DNA from: RGIG3178 sp942492795
GTDB taxonomy: Bacteria > Bacillota > Clostridia > Christensenellales > QAND01
Assembly: GCA_942492795.1 (NCBI GenBank)
Contig: OW818639.1
Coordinates: 2,046,001 to 2,110,000 of the forward strand
Direction of reading: 5' to 3'
Length of the DNA: 64,000 bases
This document shows positions 1-7,682 of this stretch, in pieces. Positions within the stretch are counted from its first letter, which is position 1, and each line of letters begins with the position of its first letter. The position numbers and the translations under genes were made by a program. The notes beneath the pieces were generated by a model. That model did no database searches. It was not told the DNA's origin and saw only the letters and a list, made by a program, of their open reading frames with translations.

Positions 1-622
1 AGGACATGTTTTCCACCAGCGCCAGAACCGGTATCTCCATCATCTCCGCCATCCTGACCGCCTTTTGCACGATCATGGAAACGAGCTCCTGCGGGGATGT
101 CACGATGATGATGCCATCCATCGGTATGGACTGGAATATCGTCAGCGGCACATCGCCGGTACCGGGCGGCATATCGATGAACATATAATCGATATTGCTC
201 CAAACCACGTCGGAATAAAACTGCTTTACCGTACCCGCCAGAACCGGTCCGCGCCAAACGACCGGATCCGTATTGTTTTCTAGCAATACGTTCATGGAGA
301 TGATTTCGATCCCCGTTTTGCTCTTTACCGGGTAGATCGCGTTTTCGTCTCCGGTTGCCTTTTCGTTAAGTCCAAAAGCTTTCGGGATGGAAGGACCCGT
401 TATGTCCGCATCCATGATGGCGGTGCGATAACCGAGCCTGTTCATGGCGACCGCCAACAGAGATGTTGTCAGTGATTTTCCAACACCTCCCTTGCCGCTT
501 ACAATACCGATGGTATGTTTGATGCTGCTGTATTCGTTTAGTTTGACAGAAAAGTCAGTTTCCTGTCTGTCGGCACACTCCGTGCCGCATGATTCACAGT
601 TGCCACCGCATCCTTGATCCAT
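1..622 (-). CDS. Mrp/NBP35-type P-loop ATPase, Fe-S cluster carrier (3' end cut by window edge)
   Basis: The gene is read leftwards from ATG at 622, with GAGAGGAGA as ribosome site, and its C-terminus lies outside the window. About 207 residues are visible. The N-terminus carries a cysteine cluster (C5, C9, C12, C16), followed by the deviant Walker A GKGGVGKS and the switch motif MDADITGPSIP typical of the Mrp/NBP35/ApbC group. These ATPases bind and transfer Fe-S clusters to apoproteins in the cytoplasm. Further on, the segments DMPPGTGDVPLT and VTSPQELVSMIV are conserved in the same group. The N-terminal cysteines recall NBP35 more than E. coli Mrp, so this variant may hold its own cluster at the N-terminus (inference). 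The family call is firm; the client proteins are unknown. Confidence 0.93.
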   Translation of the reverse strand, partial: MDQGCGGNCESCGTECADRQETDFSVKLNEYSSIKHTIGIVSGKGGVGKSLTTSLLAVAMNRLGYRTAIMDADITGPSIPKAFGLNEKATGDENAIYPVKSKTGIEIISMNVLLENNTDPVVWRGPVLAGTVKQFYSDVVWSNIDYMFIDMPPGTGDVPLTIFQSIPMDGIIIVTSPQELVSMIVQKAVRMAEMMEIPVLALVENMS

Positions 623-704
623 TTTGTTTCTCCTCTCTCGTATTGAAAACAGTTTATGATCGATTCTAGTCTATCGTGTCCGGTATGTCCCGATTCTTCC
701 TATC

Positions 705-1715
705 CTATTGGATTGTCTGTTTTCTGGCGATTCTATTTCTGTATGCCCGATAATAGCAGTCCACCGTATCCCAAATCATGACGACGAGTATGATCGCGCT
801 CAAAATAAACGCTCCTTTTTCAAACACGTTCATCGCGACTGTTTTGGTGACGGAAAACAACCTTGCCATTTTAGCAATAAATGCCTCATTGAAAACGCCG
901 GCATAGTTGAAAAAGTAGATGATATAGGCTGTGTTGCCAATGTTGTATATTGCGTTGAGACTCGCCAACGGAATATTCCAATAACCGTACACCAGTTTGC
1001 CAATGGAAACCATCCACGAACTGATCGCCAGTGAAATCACAAACGGAACCAGCGTGATCAGGATGTGGGATTGGAACAACGCGACGACCGGTTTCCCGTT
1101 GTCATACCACGCCAAATATTGCGGGAAGCGTATCATAACCGTTACCCAAATGATATTGAGAATGATGGAAAGCACCAAAGAGACAGCAACCGGCCTGCGC
1201 AATATTTTGCGCACCTGACGCGGCATTTCGGGAAGATTGGTCGCCGACCATGATGCCCTGCTTTTTCGTCTTCGGACATATTCATACACCGCAAACCCGA
1301 TTGTGACGGTCGTAAAGGATATCAATGCGGCGATACAAATGCTCTTGAGGCAGGAAAGCGAAATAGCGATCAGCAATGCTGTTATGGAAGGCTTTTCGGT
1401 GATCGTAATGATATCCGCAATAAGGCTGGCAATCAAGACTGCGGTGAACAGAATAAAGCCGACAAGCTTCCATGCCCGCAGATAGTCATCGAATACTGCG
1501 GGTGAAATCAAATACCGTTTATTCGTACGGTATTGCTCTGCCATTTCCGAAGGGTCACCCAAAGAATGCAGTGTTTTTAAAACCTCGTCATCCGTCGGAT
1601 TCTCCTTGAGCATGGAATCGATTCGGCTTATCAACGCGGTTTTGACCTTTTCACGGTCAGTTTCGGGCAATCTTTGAATCGTATCATATACATACCGTTC
1701 AATGAGCGGATTCAT
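705..1715 (-). CDS. HAAS-domain multi-pass membrane protein
   Basis: The protein has 336 residues starting MNPLIERYVYDTIQRL. The first 75 or so residues are soluble and helical, with the pattern RLPETDREKVKTALISRID...LGDPSEMAEQYR, typical of the HAAS/DUF1700-like domain often found next to PadR-type regulators. After that come about six hydrophobic helices, with charged breaks such as RRRKSRASW near the middle. The family is thought to act in membrane signalling, but no function is established. No PadR gene lies beside it here. The upstream neighbour on the same strand is not in an operon with it; downstream, 82 bases separate it from the Mrp gene. The start is the first ATG, with GAAGGAAAGTGC before it. 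Confidence 0.7.
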   Translation of the reverse strand: MNPLIERYVYDTIQRLPETDREKVKTALISRIDSMLKENPTDDEVLKTLHSLGDPSEMAEQYRTNKRYLISPAVFDDYLRAWKLVGFILFTAVLIASLIADIITITEKPSITALLIAISLSCLKSICIAALISFTTVTIGFAVYEYVRRRKSRASWSATNLPEMPRQVRKILRRPVAVSLVLSIILNIIWVTVMIRFPQYLAWYDNGKPVVALFQSHILITLVPFVISLAISSWMVSIGKLVYGYWNIPLASLNAIYNIGNTAYIIYFFNYAGVFNEAFIAKMARLFSVTKTVAMNVFEKGAFILSAIILVVMIWDTVDCYYRAYRNRIARKQTIQ

Positions 1716-2129
1716 GCACTTTCCTTCCTTCGCGGGTCCCGTCGTTTGTTGAAACCATCTGCCCGCCCACCATCGTCGAACAGTTAATCGGATGGCATAG
1801 CCGGTTGACTTTCATGGGAGTCTGCATTTTGCTGTCATTTTTCCACAGCTTTCTTTGCCATTCTATTGTGTTTTATAGGACCTTGTCAATTGCCCTGTCC
1901 GATTGACAGCAGCGTTTAATGTATTCCTTGCAGATAAATCGCCCCGGATTCTTGACTATAAAGCCTTAAAACGCTATGCTCAATGGCAATGATGAATTGT
2001 AGGCATTTGTTGGCGGATAAGCGTTATGATTCTGTTCTTATGGATTTAGGTTGCGCGAATCGTCACCGAAATCATCATTCTGTTGAAGGTTGGTTCCCAA
2101 CAGTTCTACGATACAATCGGAGGTTTCCT
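1716..2129. other. Intergenic region with one promoter for the ybaK-like gene
   Basis: The 414 bases between two divergent genes hold no convincing gene. An ATG-started extension of the downstream frame begins at 1983 but has no ribosome site and adds 49 residues absent from the family. A good promoter pair on the plus strand is listed separately. The leader contains a modest hairpin around CTGTTG...CAACAG (about 2080-2105). Confidence 0.6.
1952..1980 (+). promoter_or_regulatory. Candidate sigma-A promoter for the ybaK-gnat pair
   Basis: TTGACT (1952-1957) and TATGCT (1975-1980) are spaced by 17 bases. Transcription would start near 1987 and give a leader of about 140 bases before the start codon at 2130. 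Confidence 0.5.
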
Positions 2130-2615
2130 ATGTCTGTTTTGGATGTGCGGCAATATTTAAAATCCTTCGCGTTGGATCAGAGGGTGCTTGAGTTTCCTGT
2201 TTCCAGCGCGACCGTGGAGCTTGCTGCCGAGGCTGTAGGCGTTGAACCCGCACGCATCGCCAAGACGCTTTCTTTCTTGCACAAGGACGGCGATCGATGC
2301 ATATTGATCGTTGCAGCCGGTGACGCAAAGGTTGATAATGCAAAATTCAAGCAGCAGTTTGGCTTTAAGGCAAAGATGCTTGATGCAGAGCAGGTTGTGC
2401 ATTTTACCGGCCACCAGATTGGCGGCGTTTGTCCGTTTGCCATTGCGAAACCCGAGAATGTCGACATATATACCGATGTGTCTTTAAAACGGTTTCTTAC
2501 CGTATTTCCTGCTGCAGGCAGCGACAGCTCTGCTGTGGAGCTGACATGCGACGAATTGTATTCTGCCAGTTGTGTAAAATCCTGGGTGGATGTTTGCAAA
2601 GCCTGGCAGGAATAG
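2130..2615 (+). CDS. YbaK/EbsC-family aminoacyl-tRNA deacylase
   Basis: The protein has 161 residues. I use the ATG at 2130, with CGGAGG eight bases upstream, not the longer frame from 1983. The sequence shows the YbaK/ProX fold pattern: an N-terminal helix, the segment PARIAKTLSFLHKDG, the central KFKQQFGFKAKML with the lysine-rich patch, and the conserved GHQIGGVCPFAI. Family members hydrolyse mischarged prolyl-tRNA (Cys-tRNA(Pro) or Ala-tRNA(Pro)) in the cytoplasm. The length suits a free-standing enzyme. The gene ends 13 bases before the acetyltransferase start, so the two are probably cotranscribed. The precise amino acid specificity cannot be read from sequence. Confidence 0.88.
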   Translation: MSVLDVRQYLKSFALDQRVLEFPVSSATVELAAEAVGVEPARIAKTLSFLHKDGDRCILIVAAGDAKVDNAKFKQQFGFKAKMLDAEQVVHFTGHQIGGVCPFAIAKPENVDIYTDVSLKRFLTVFPAAGSDSSAVELTCDELYSASCVKSWVDVCKAWQE

Positions 2616-2628
2616 AGGAGGGTTCAAC

Positions 2629-3135
2629 TTGGATTTTACGTTGCGGCCTTTTTGCATTCATGACGCAGCAAGCATCCGGATGCATGCCGATAATCCTCAC
2701 ATTGCGCAATTCCTTCGCGATGGGTTTCCACACCCTTTCACGTTACAAAACGCTGCGGCTTTGATCAAAAGATTTATGGAATCGCCTGCCGACAAGGTGT
2801 TGGCACGCGCTGTCTGTGTTGATGATCAAGCCGTGGGATCCATCGGACTTTTTGTATTGGACGATGTCTATTGCAAAACGGCCGACTTGGCTTATTGGCT
2901 GGGAGAAACGTATTGGGGATACGGGATCATGCCCAGGGCTATCCGGAGTATTTGCATGGATGCCTTTTCTTGCTTCGATATCGTGCGGATTCAAGCGGAG
3001 CCATTCGCGAATAATACGGCTTCCCACAGTGCTTTGGAAAAGGCAGGCTTTGTTTGTGAGGGAACGCTGCGCTCCCGCGTCTGTAAGAATGGTCATGTTC
3101 AGGATGCTCGCATCTATGCGATGCTCAAGGAATAG
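2629..3135 (+). CDS. GNAT-family N-acetyltransferase, RimJ/RimL type
   Basis: The protein has 168 residues from the TTG at 2629, which is preceded by GGAGGG at the right distance; the ATG upstream at 2590 lies inside the previous gene and lacks a ribosome site. The GNAT acetyl-CoA loop appears as YWGYGIMPRA, followed by the helix and the segment EPFANNTASHSALEKAGF that marks the RimJ/RimL-like branch acetylating protein N-termini or small amines. The C-terminal strand EGTLRSRVCKNGHVQDARIYAML is also typical of this branch. It lies directly behind the YbaK-like gene. The substrate is unknown. Confidence 0.88.
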   Translation: MDFTLRPFCIHDAASIRMHADNPHIAQFLRDGFPHPFTLQNAAALIKRFMESPADKVLARAVCVDDQAVGSIGLFVLDDVYCKTADLAYWLGETYWGYGIMPRAIRSICMDAFSCFDIVRIQAEPFANNTASHSALEKAGFVCEGTLRSRVCKNGHVQDARIYAMLKE

Positions 3136-3247
3136 CCCTTCCTTGCAGCGATCTTTGCATTTTAATGGCACAAACTAAAAATGCATCACCGTTGATGGAA
3201 TCCAAGTCCGGCAGCCATTGGCATATCCGTTTTGATTGATATTTTTG

Positions 3248-3275
3248 TTGAATACGGCGATTTTTGTTGTATACT
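3248..3275 (+). promoter_or_regulatory. Candidate promoter for the DUF6530-like/glycosylase pair
   Basis: TTGAAT (3248-3253) and TATACT (3270-3275) are spaced by 16 bases and lie 42 bases before the next start codon. Confidence 0.45.
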
Positions 3276-3316
3276 ATCAGTAATTTAGTAAATCCCGCAT
3301 CTGTGAAGGAGTATTC

Positions 3317-3793
3317 ATGAAAGTTCCAACCTATCTGAAACATAAGCCGGTCATCGTATCCGAGGAATATGACCTGATCGATGGCCGTGAGAGCGCCTCG
3401 GATACCAAAGGGTTGTCTGTCGGGCTTGCGCAATGGAACGAAAGGGGAAAACTTGATATATCCGCGAAGGTCTGGCGGTATACAGGGCAAAAGTGGTCGA
3501 GGCAATCGGAGGAACTGCCCTTGCACCGGGTGATCGATTTGGCAATTCTGGTTTGCCGGACACAACTGCATTTTCGCGAGGCTTACAGGTATCCGAAGCT
3601 ATACGATCCCGAGAATACGCATCTTGATCGCATCGCCTTGCAGGGCGGCGCCATGGATGTCTCCATCTGCACCGATAACCCGATGATCGATGAGGATATC
3701 AAACTGTTCGAGCAATCGCTTCGCAAAGACGAAGAGCTTCTGAGCGAACGGTTGATCCGCTTGAGCAGCGTCCTCAAAGAACTCGGATACTAG
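3317..3793 (+). CDS. Conserved hypothetical protein, DUF6530-like
   Basis: The protein has 158 residues starting MKVPTYLKHKPVIVSEEYD, with GAAGGAG upstream. It is soluble, with no signal peptide or membrane helix. The segments SDTKGLSVGLAQWNERGKLDISAKVWR and PLHRVIDLAILVCRT form a pattern I associate with DUF6530, a small family of unknown function in Firmicutes; I could not check this. The C-terminal third is a helical, charged stretch. It is followed closely by the deoxyinosine glycosylase gene, which suggests cotranscription, but I would not infer a DNA repair role from this alone. Confidence 0.6.
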   Translation: MKVPTYLKHKPVIVSEEYDLIDGRESASDTKGLSVGLAQWNERGKLDISAKVWRYTGQKWSRQSEELPLHRVIDLAILVCRTQLHFREAYRYPKLYDPENTHLDRIALQGGAMDVSICTDNPMIDEDIKLFEQSLRKDEELLSERLIRLSSVLKELGY

Positions 3794-3853
3794 ACGTTGT
3801 ACAAATCCACAGCCAATACGGTCGCAGATTCGATTGCCAAAGGCGGGAATTCG

Positions 3854-4351
3854 TTGGAACACATCGTGCATCCGTTTGATCCTGTCTATGACAGCAACAG
3901 CAAGGTTCTTTTTCTCGGAACCATGGCGTCTCCTGCTTCAAGAGCAGCCGGCTTCTATTACGGTCATCCCCAAAACCGTTTCTGGCGCATCATGGGTGAT
4001 CTGTTTATGCAAAGTACGCCGCTAAGCGTTGATCAGCGTATCGCCTTTTGCCTGTCCCATCACATTGCGCTGTGGGACGTACTGCAAAGCTGTGATATAA
4101 GGGGTGCGGATGACAACAGCATTCGACATGCCAAAGCGCAGCCGATAGCGGAACTGCTTCAAAGAGCGCCGATTAAAGGCATCTTTACAACCGGAAAGAA
4201 AGCGAATGATCTTTACCGCCGTCTGGTCTTTCCACAAACCGGCTTGGAAGCCTACGCACTTCCCTCCACCAGTCCGGCGAATTGCAGGTTCTACACCTAT
4301 GAAGATTTGCTAAAAGCATACCGCGCAGTTTTGCCGTATTGCAATGATTGA
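3854..4351 (+). CDS. DNA-deoxyinosine glycosylase (uracil-DNA glycosylase superfamily)
   Basis: The protein has 165 residues if started at the TTG at 3854, which has AAAGGCGGG six bases upstream; a TTG at 3797 would add 19 residues not usual in the family. Motifs run in the expected order: HPFDPVYDSNSKVLFLGTM, SRAAGFYYGHPQNRFW (the water-activating and base-pocket region of this UDG branch), ALWDVL, and the C-terminal LPSTSPAN motif that binds the minor groove. Enzymes of this group remove hypoxanthine from DNA after adenine deamination. It probably shares a transcript with the preceding gene. Confidence 0.88.
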   Translation: MEHIVHPFDPVYDSNSKVLFLGTMASPASRAAGFYYGHPQNRFWRIMGDLFMQSTPLSVDQRIAFCLSHHIALWDVLQSCDIRGADDNSIRHAKAQPIAELLQRAPIKGIFTTGKKANDLYRRLVFPQTGLEAYALPSTSPANCRFYTYEDLLKAYRAVLPYCND

Positions 4352-4406
4352 TATGACAGCAATCGCATTGAAAGTCAAGTTTTTCCGCTGCGTTAAAATT
4401 CATGGT

Positions 4407-4454
4407 TTTGACCGCGCTGCGAAAGTGGTATAATACGTCTGTTTTTGCTATAAT
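4407..4454 (+). promoter_or_regulatory. Tandem extended -10 promoters upstream of metK
   Basis: Two perfect TATAAT boxes, at 4429-4434 and 4449-4454, each carry a TGn extension (TGG and TGC). The first has TTTGAC 16 bases upstream (4407-4412). The boxes are exactly 20 bases apart. No S-box or SMK-box aptamer could be recognised between here and the start codon. Confidence 0.6.
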
Positions 4455-4508
4455 GCAAATACTGTAAAAACTCGATACTACCAATGATCTTCCATGAAGG
4501 AGAATTTT

Positions 4509-5699
4509 ATGATAAAAATGCTGTTCACTTCGGAATCCGTCACCGAGGGGCATCCCGATAAGATCTGCGACCAGATATCCGATGCGATTTTGGATCGAAT
4601 CCTTGATAAGGACCCCTTTGCACGCGTTGCATGCGAAACATGCTGCACAACGGGCCTCGTGCTCATCATGGGCGAAATAACAACCGAATGTTATGTTGAG
4701 ATCGCAAAGATAGCGCGCGAGGTCATCTGTGATATCGGATACAACAGGCCGGAACTCGGATTCAACGGCAATTCTTGCAGTGTGATCACGTGTCTGGACG
4801 AGCAGTCCCCCGATATCGCTTTGGGTGTGAACAACGCTTATGAAAACCGCGGCGGATCCGCAGATTTCGATGATACCATCGGCGCCGGCGATCAAGGGAT
4901 GATGTTCGGATTTGCCTGTGACGAAACGCCGGAATACATGCCTCTGCCTATATCCCTGGCGCATGCCCTTGCCAAGAGGCTTGCGTATGTGCGTAAAAGC
5001 GGTATGCTTCCCTTTTTGTATCCGGACGGCAAAACCCAGGTCACGGTGGAATACCACGATAAAATACCGGTACGCATCGATACCGTTGTTCTTTCGTCCC
5101 AACATCATGAAGACATCGGCATGGACGAACTTCGAAGCGCTTTGGTTGAAAATGTCATCGTTCCGGTACTTTCTGACCGCGGCATGGACAGCAACACCAA
5201 AATCCATATCAATCCGACCGGCCGGTTTGTTGTCGGCGGCCCGCAGGGCGACAGCGGGTTAACGGGGCGCAAGATCATCGTGGACACCTACGGCGGATAT
5301 TCAAGACACGGCGGCGGCGCTTTTTCGGGCAAAGACCCGACCAAAGTTGACCGCAGCGCTTCCTATGCTGCCAGGCATATCGCCAAGAACGTCGTGGCTG
5401 CAGGACTGGCCAAACGCTGCGAGATACAGATTTCCTATGCCATCGGCGTTGCCAAACCCATTTCCATTATGGTGGATACCTTCGGAACCGGAATTTTGCC
5501 CGATGACACCATATCAGGCATCGTAAGCCGGTTGTTTGATTTGCGGCCAAATGCCATCATTCGTGCTCTTGACTTGCGAAAGCCTATGTACCGCCGCGTC
5601 GCCGCCTATGGACATATGGGACGCGAGGATCTGGAAGTCAGTTGGGAAAAACTGGATCGGGTATCGGATATTCAAGAAGCGGCAAAACTGTTGAAGTAA
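4509..5699 (+). CDS. metK: S-adenosylmethionine synthetase
   Basis: The enzyme (396 residues) makes S-adenosylmethionine from methionine and ATP in the cytoplasm. I start at the ATG at 4509 because the ATG at 4494 overlaps the AAGGAG ribosome site. The family motifs are all present: FTSESVTEGHPDKICDQISDA at the N-terminus with the active-site His and Asp, the mobile-loop region GAGDQGMMFG, the C-terminal P-loop-like GGAFSGKDPTKVDRSA, and the terminal YGHMGRE. Length is normal. It is monocistronic: two promoters lie upstream and a strong terminator follows directly. Unlike many clostridial metK genes, no SAM riboswitch is visible. Confidence 0.98.
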   Translation: MIKMLFTSESVTEGHPDKICDQISDAILDRILDKDPFARVACETCCTTGLVLIMGEITTECYVEIAKIAREVICDIGYNRPELGFNGNSCSVITCLDEQSPDIALGVNNAYENRGGSADFDDTIGAGDQGMMFGFACDETPEYMPLPISLAHALAKRLAYVRKSGMLPFLYPDGKTQVTVEYHDKIPVRIDTVVLSSQHHEDIGMDELRSALVENVIVPVLSDRGMDSNTKIHINPTGRFVVGGPQGDSGLTGRKIIVDTYGGYSRHGGGAFSGKDPTKVDRSASYAARHIAKNVVAAGLAKRCEIQISYAIGVAKPISIMVDTFGTGILPDDTISGIVSRLFDLRPNAIIRALDLRKPMYRRVAAYGHMGREDLEVSWEKLDRVSDIQEAAKLLK

Positions 5700-5701
5700 A
5701 T

Positions 5702-5729
5702 AAAAGAGCGGATGATGATCCGCTCTTTT
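5702..5729 (+). terminator. Rho-independent terminator of metK
   Basis: A perfect stem (AAAAGAGCGGAT against ATCCGCTCTTTT) with a four-base loop, running into a T tract, starts three bases after the stop codon. Confidence 0.92.
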
Positions 5730-5842
5730 TATATGTTTTTCCGTTGGCACAGAGAACGTCATGCGAACATCCGGTAATTTGGTGCTCATTCCCACATTTT
5801 GTATCTTCCCTGCAAAGATTAACAATATGTGTAGTGTATCGA

Positions 5843-5871
5843 TTGTTTTTTTGTCAAATCTAAGCTATAAT
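5843..5871 (+). promoter_or_regulatory. Candidate promoter for xpt and the nucleoside importer
   Basis: TATAAT at 5866-5871 has a weak TTGTTT 17 bases upstream (5843-5848). I looked for, and did not find, the conserved core of a purine riboswitch in the leader. Confidence 0.4.
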
Positions 5872-5917
5872 TTGGTATCATTTATGAATTGCATAGAAGC
5901 GGTGGGATGGTGCCATA

Positions 5918-6493
5918 GTGGAAGCGCTGAAGAATAGGATACTGACGCAAGGGCGGGTTCTCCCCGGACAGATTCTCAAAGTCGACGGCTTTTTGAATCA
6001 TCAGGTGGACGTTTCTTTAATGGAAGCCCTCGGCCGTGAGTTTCATCGCTTGTTCTGCACAAAGCCCGTCACAAAAATTCTAACAATAGAAGCAAGTGGC
6101 ATTCCACTTGCTTTTGCTACTGCAAAGGCTTTTCATGTACCGTTCGTCTTTGCCAAAAAGGCAAAATCAGACAACATAGATTCCTCCGTGTATACAAGCT
6201 TTGTACATTCCTATACCTATAATACCGGCTATACAATTTTGGTTTCCAAACAGTATTTGAACGAAAACGACAATGTGCTGATCATCGATGATTTTCTCGC
6301 AAACGGACAAGCTCTTATCGGGCTTATTGATATTGTTGCTCAATCTGGGGCAACTTTGGTCGGAGCAGGCGTCGCGATCGAAAAGGGATTTCAGCCCGGT
6401 GGCCGAAATCTGCGCGATAGCGGAATCGATGTCAGGGCTTTGGCCACCATCGAGGCATTTGACGGCGATAGCGTCGTCCTGAAATCGGAATAG
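5918..6493 (+). CDS. xpt: Xanthine phosphoribosyltransferase
   Basis: The enzyme (191 residues, GTG start at 5918 with GGGATGG upstream) converts xanthine and PRPP to XMP in purine salvage. It starts MEALKNRILTQGRVLPGQILKVD, the usual Xpt N-terminus, and carries the PRPP-binding loop VLIIDDFLANGQAL with paired acidic residues followed by the small-residue turn. The segment TIEASGIPLA is also characteristic. It lies 49 bases before a nucleoside-type ABC importer, so salvage of an imported purine is the natural reading of the operon. Confidence 0.95.
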   Translation: MEALKNRILTQGRVLPGQILKVDGFLNHQVDVSLMEALGREFHRLFCTKPVTKILTIEASGIPLAFATAKAFHVPFVFAKKAKSDNIDSSVYTSFVHSYTYNTGYTILVSKQYLNENDNVLIIDDFLANGQALIGLIDIVAQSGATLVGAGVAIEKGFQPGGRNLRDSGIDVRALATIEAFDGDSVVLKSE

Positions 6494-6542
6494 ATCCATC
6501 GAAGGATTTATTTAAAAAATCATTTTTGGAGGGCACACCAGA

Positions 6543-7658
6543 ATGAAAAAACGTGTAATTGCCATTTTGATGGCACTGGCAATCGTATTTGCGTTTGCTG
6601 GATGCACCACGGCGACGCCGCAGGCATCGCCTACTGCATCACCGTCCGGCATGACGCTTGCCAAACTGAAGATCGGATTCATCTACATTGGATCGAAGAC
6701 CGACGGCGGTTGGTCGCAGGCGCATGAAGACGGACGTCAGGCACTAATCGCAAAATATCCCGGGATTCAGACCTTGATCCAAGAAAATGTTCCTGAAACA
6801 GCAGAGTCCGAGCAGGCAATGCGCAGTCTTATAGACCAGGGCTGCAATGTCATTTTTGCCACCAGTTTCAATTATCAAGATTTTGTTGTTAAAATGGCGA
6901 AAGAATTCCCCAATGTTCAATTTTTCCATGCAACCGGATACATCACGTCGGCCAATATGAGCCAATACAACGGCCGTTTGTATCAGGCGAGGTTCCTGGC
7001 AGGCATCGCGGCCGGCAAGAAGACTGTGACCGGCAAGATCGGCTATGTCGGCGCCTTCCCGATCTTTGAAGTGATCCGCGGGATCAACGCTTACGCGCTC
7101 GGTGCAAAGCTAGCTAACCCGAAAGCAACTGTCGAAGTCAAATGGACTAACTCCTGGATAGATACTTCCCTTGAGAAAGCAGCCGCGATTAGTCTGTTGA
7201 ACAGTGGCTGCGATGTGGTCGGGTACCAAATGGATTCGCCAACACCGATCGTGGCTGCGCAGGAAAAGAACAAATGGGCGACTGGTAACAACCTCTCCTC
7301 CGTCGGCGTGGCTGACAAAGCGTATTTGACAGCGCCTTTGATGCACTGGGGCACCTACTATATCGATGTCGTGGGCAGGATGCTCAACGGCACCTTCAAA
7401 GCTCCTGACAACTACTGGGGCTCCATGAAACTGGGCATGGTTTCGCTGGATAAACTGACTTCCGTCTGCGCTCCCGGCACGCAGGATCTGGTTGACCAGT
7501 ACACCACCAAGCTTATGAGCGGCACGTGGGATGTCTTTACAGGTGAGATCAAAGACCAAAAAGGAACCGTCCGCAATAAGGCTGGCGAAACGTTGCCTGA
7601 TTCCGCGCTTTTAAGCATGGATTGGTTTGTTGACAACGTCATCGGTTCTACAAAATAA
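6543..7658 (+). CDS. BMP-family lipoprotein, nucleoside-type ABC substrate-binding protein
   Basis: The protein has 371 residues. A signal peptide ends in a lipobox (FAGC, Cys21) followed by a Thr/Pro/Ser linker, so it is anchored to the outer face of the membrane. The mature part has the BMP/PnrA pattern: FIYIGSKTDGGWSQAHEDGR at the start, then MRSLIDQGCNVIFATSF, FHATGY, GIAAGKKTVTGKIGYV and the C-terminal SMDWFVDNV. Members bind purine or pyrimidine nucleosides. It is the first gene of a four-gene importer (6543-11258) behind xpt. Its start has GGAGG upstream. The exact ligand is inferred from context. Confidence 0.92.
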   Translation: MKKRVIAILMALAIVFAFAGCTTATPQASPTASPSGMTLAKLKIGFIYIGSKTDGGWSQAHEDGRQALIAKYPGIQTLIQENVPETAESEQAMRSLIDQGCNVIFATSFNYQDFVVKMAKEFPNVQFFHATGYITSANMSQYNGRLYQARFLAGIAAGKKTVTGKIGYVGAFPIFEVIRGINAYALGAKLANPKATVEVKWTNSWIDTSLEKAAAISLLNSGCDVVGYQMDSPTPIVAAQEKNKWATGNNLSSVGVADKAYLTAPLMHWGTYYIDVVGRMLNGTFKAPDNYWGSMKLGMVSLDKLTSVCAPGTQDLVDQYTTKLMSGTWDVFTGEIKDQKGTVRNKAGETLPDSALLSMDWFVDNVIGSTK

Positions 7659-7682
7659 CGTTTGCATTGGAAGAGGACATGC

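Noticed and set aside
4185..5207. A 340-codon minus-strand frame
   Set aside because: It is antisense to metK and the DNA glycosylase, both certain.
5731..5917. Possible purine riboswitch before xpt
   Set aside because: The conserved core (paired loops with CTACC and TATGG-type elements) is absent.
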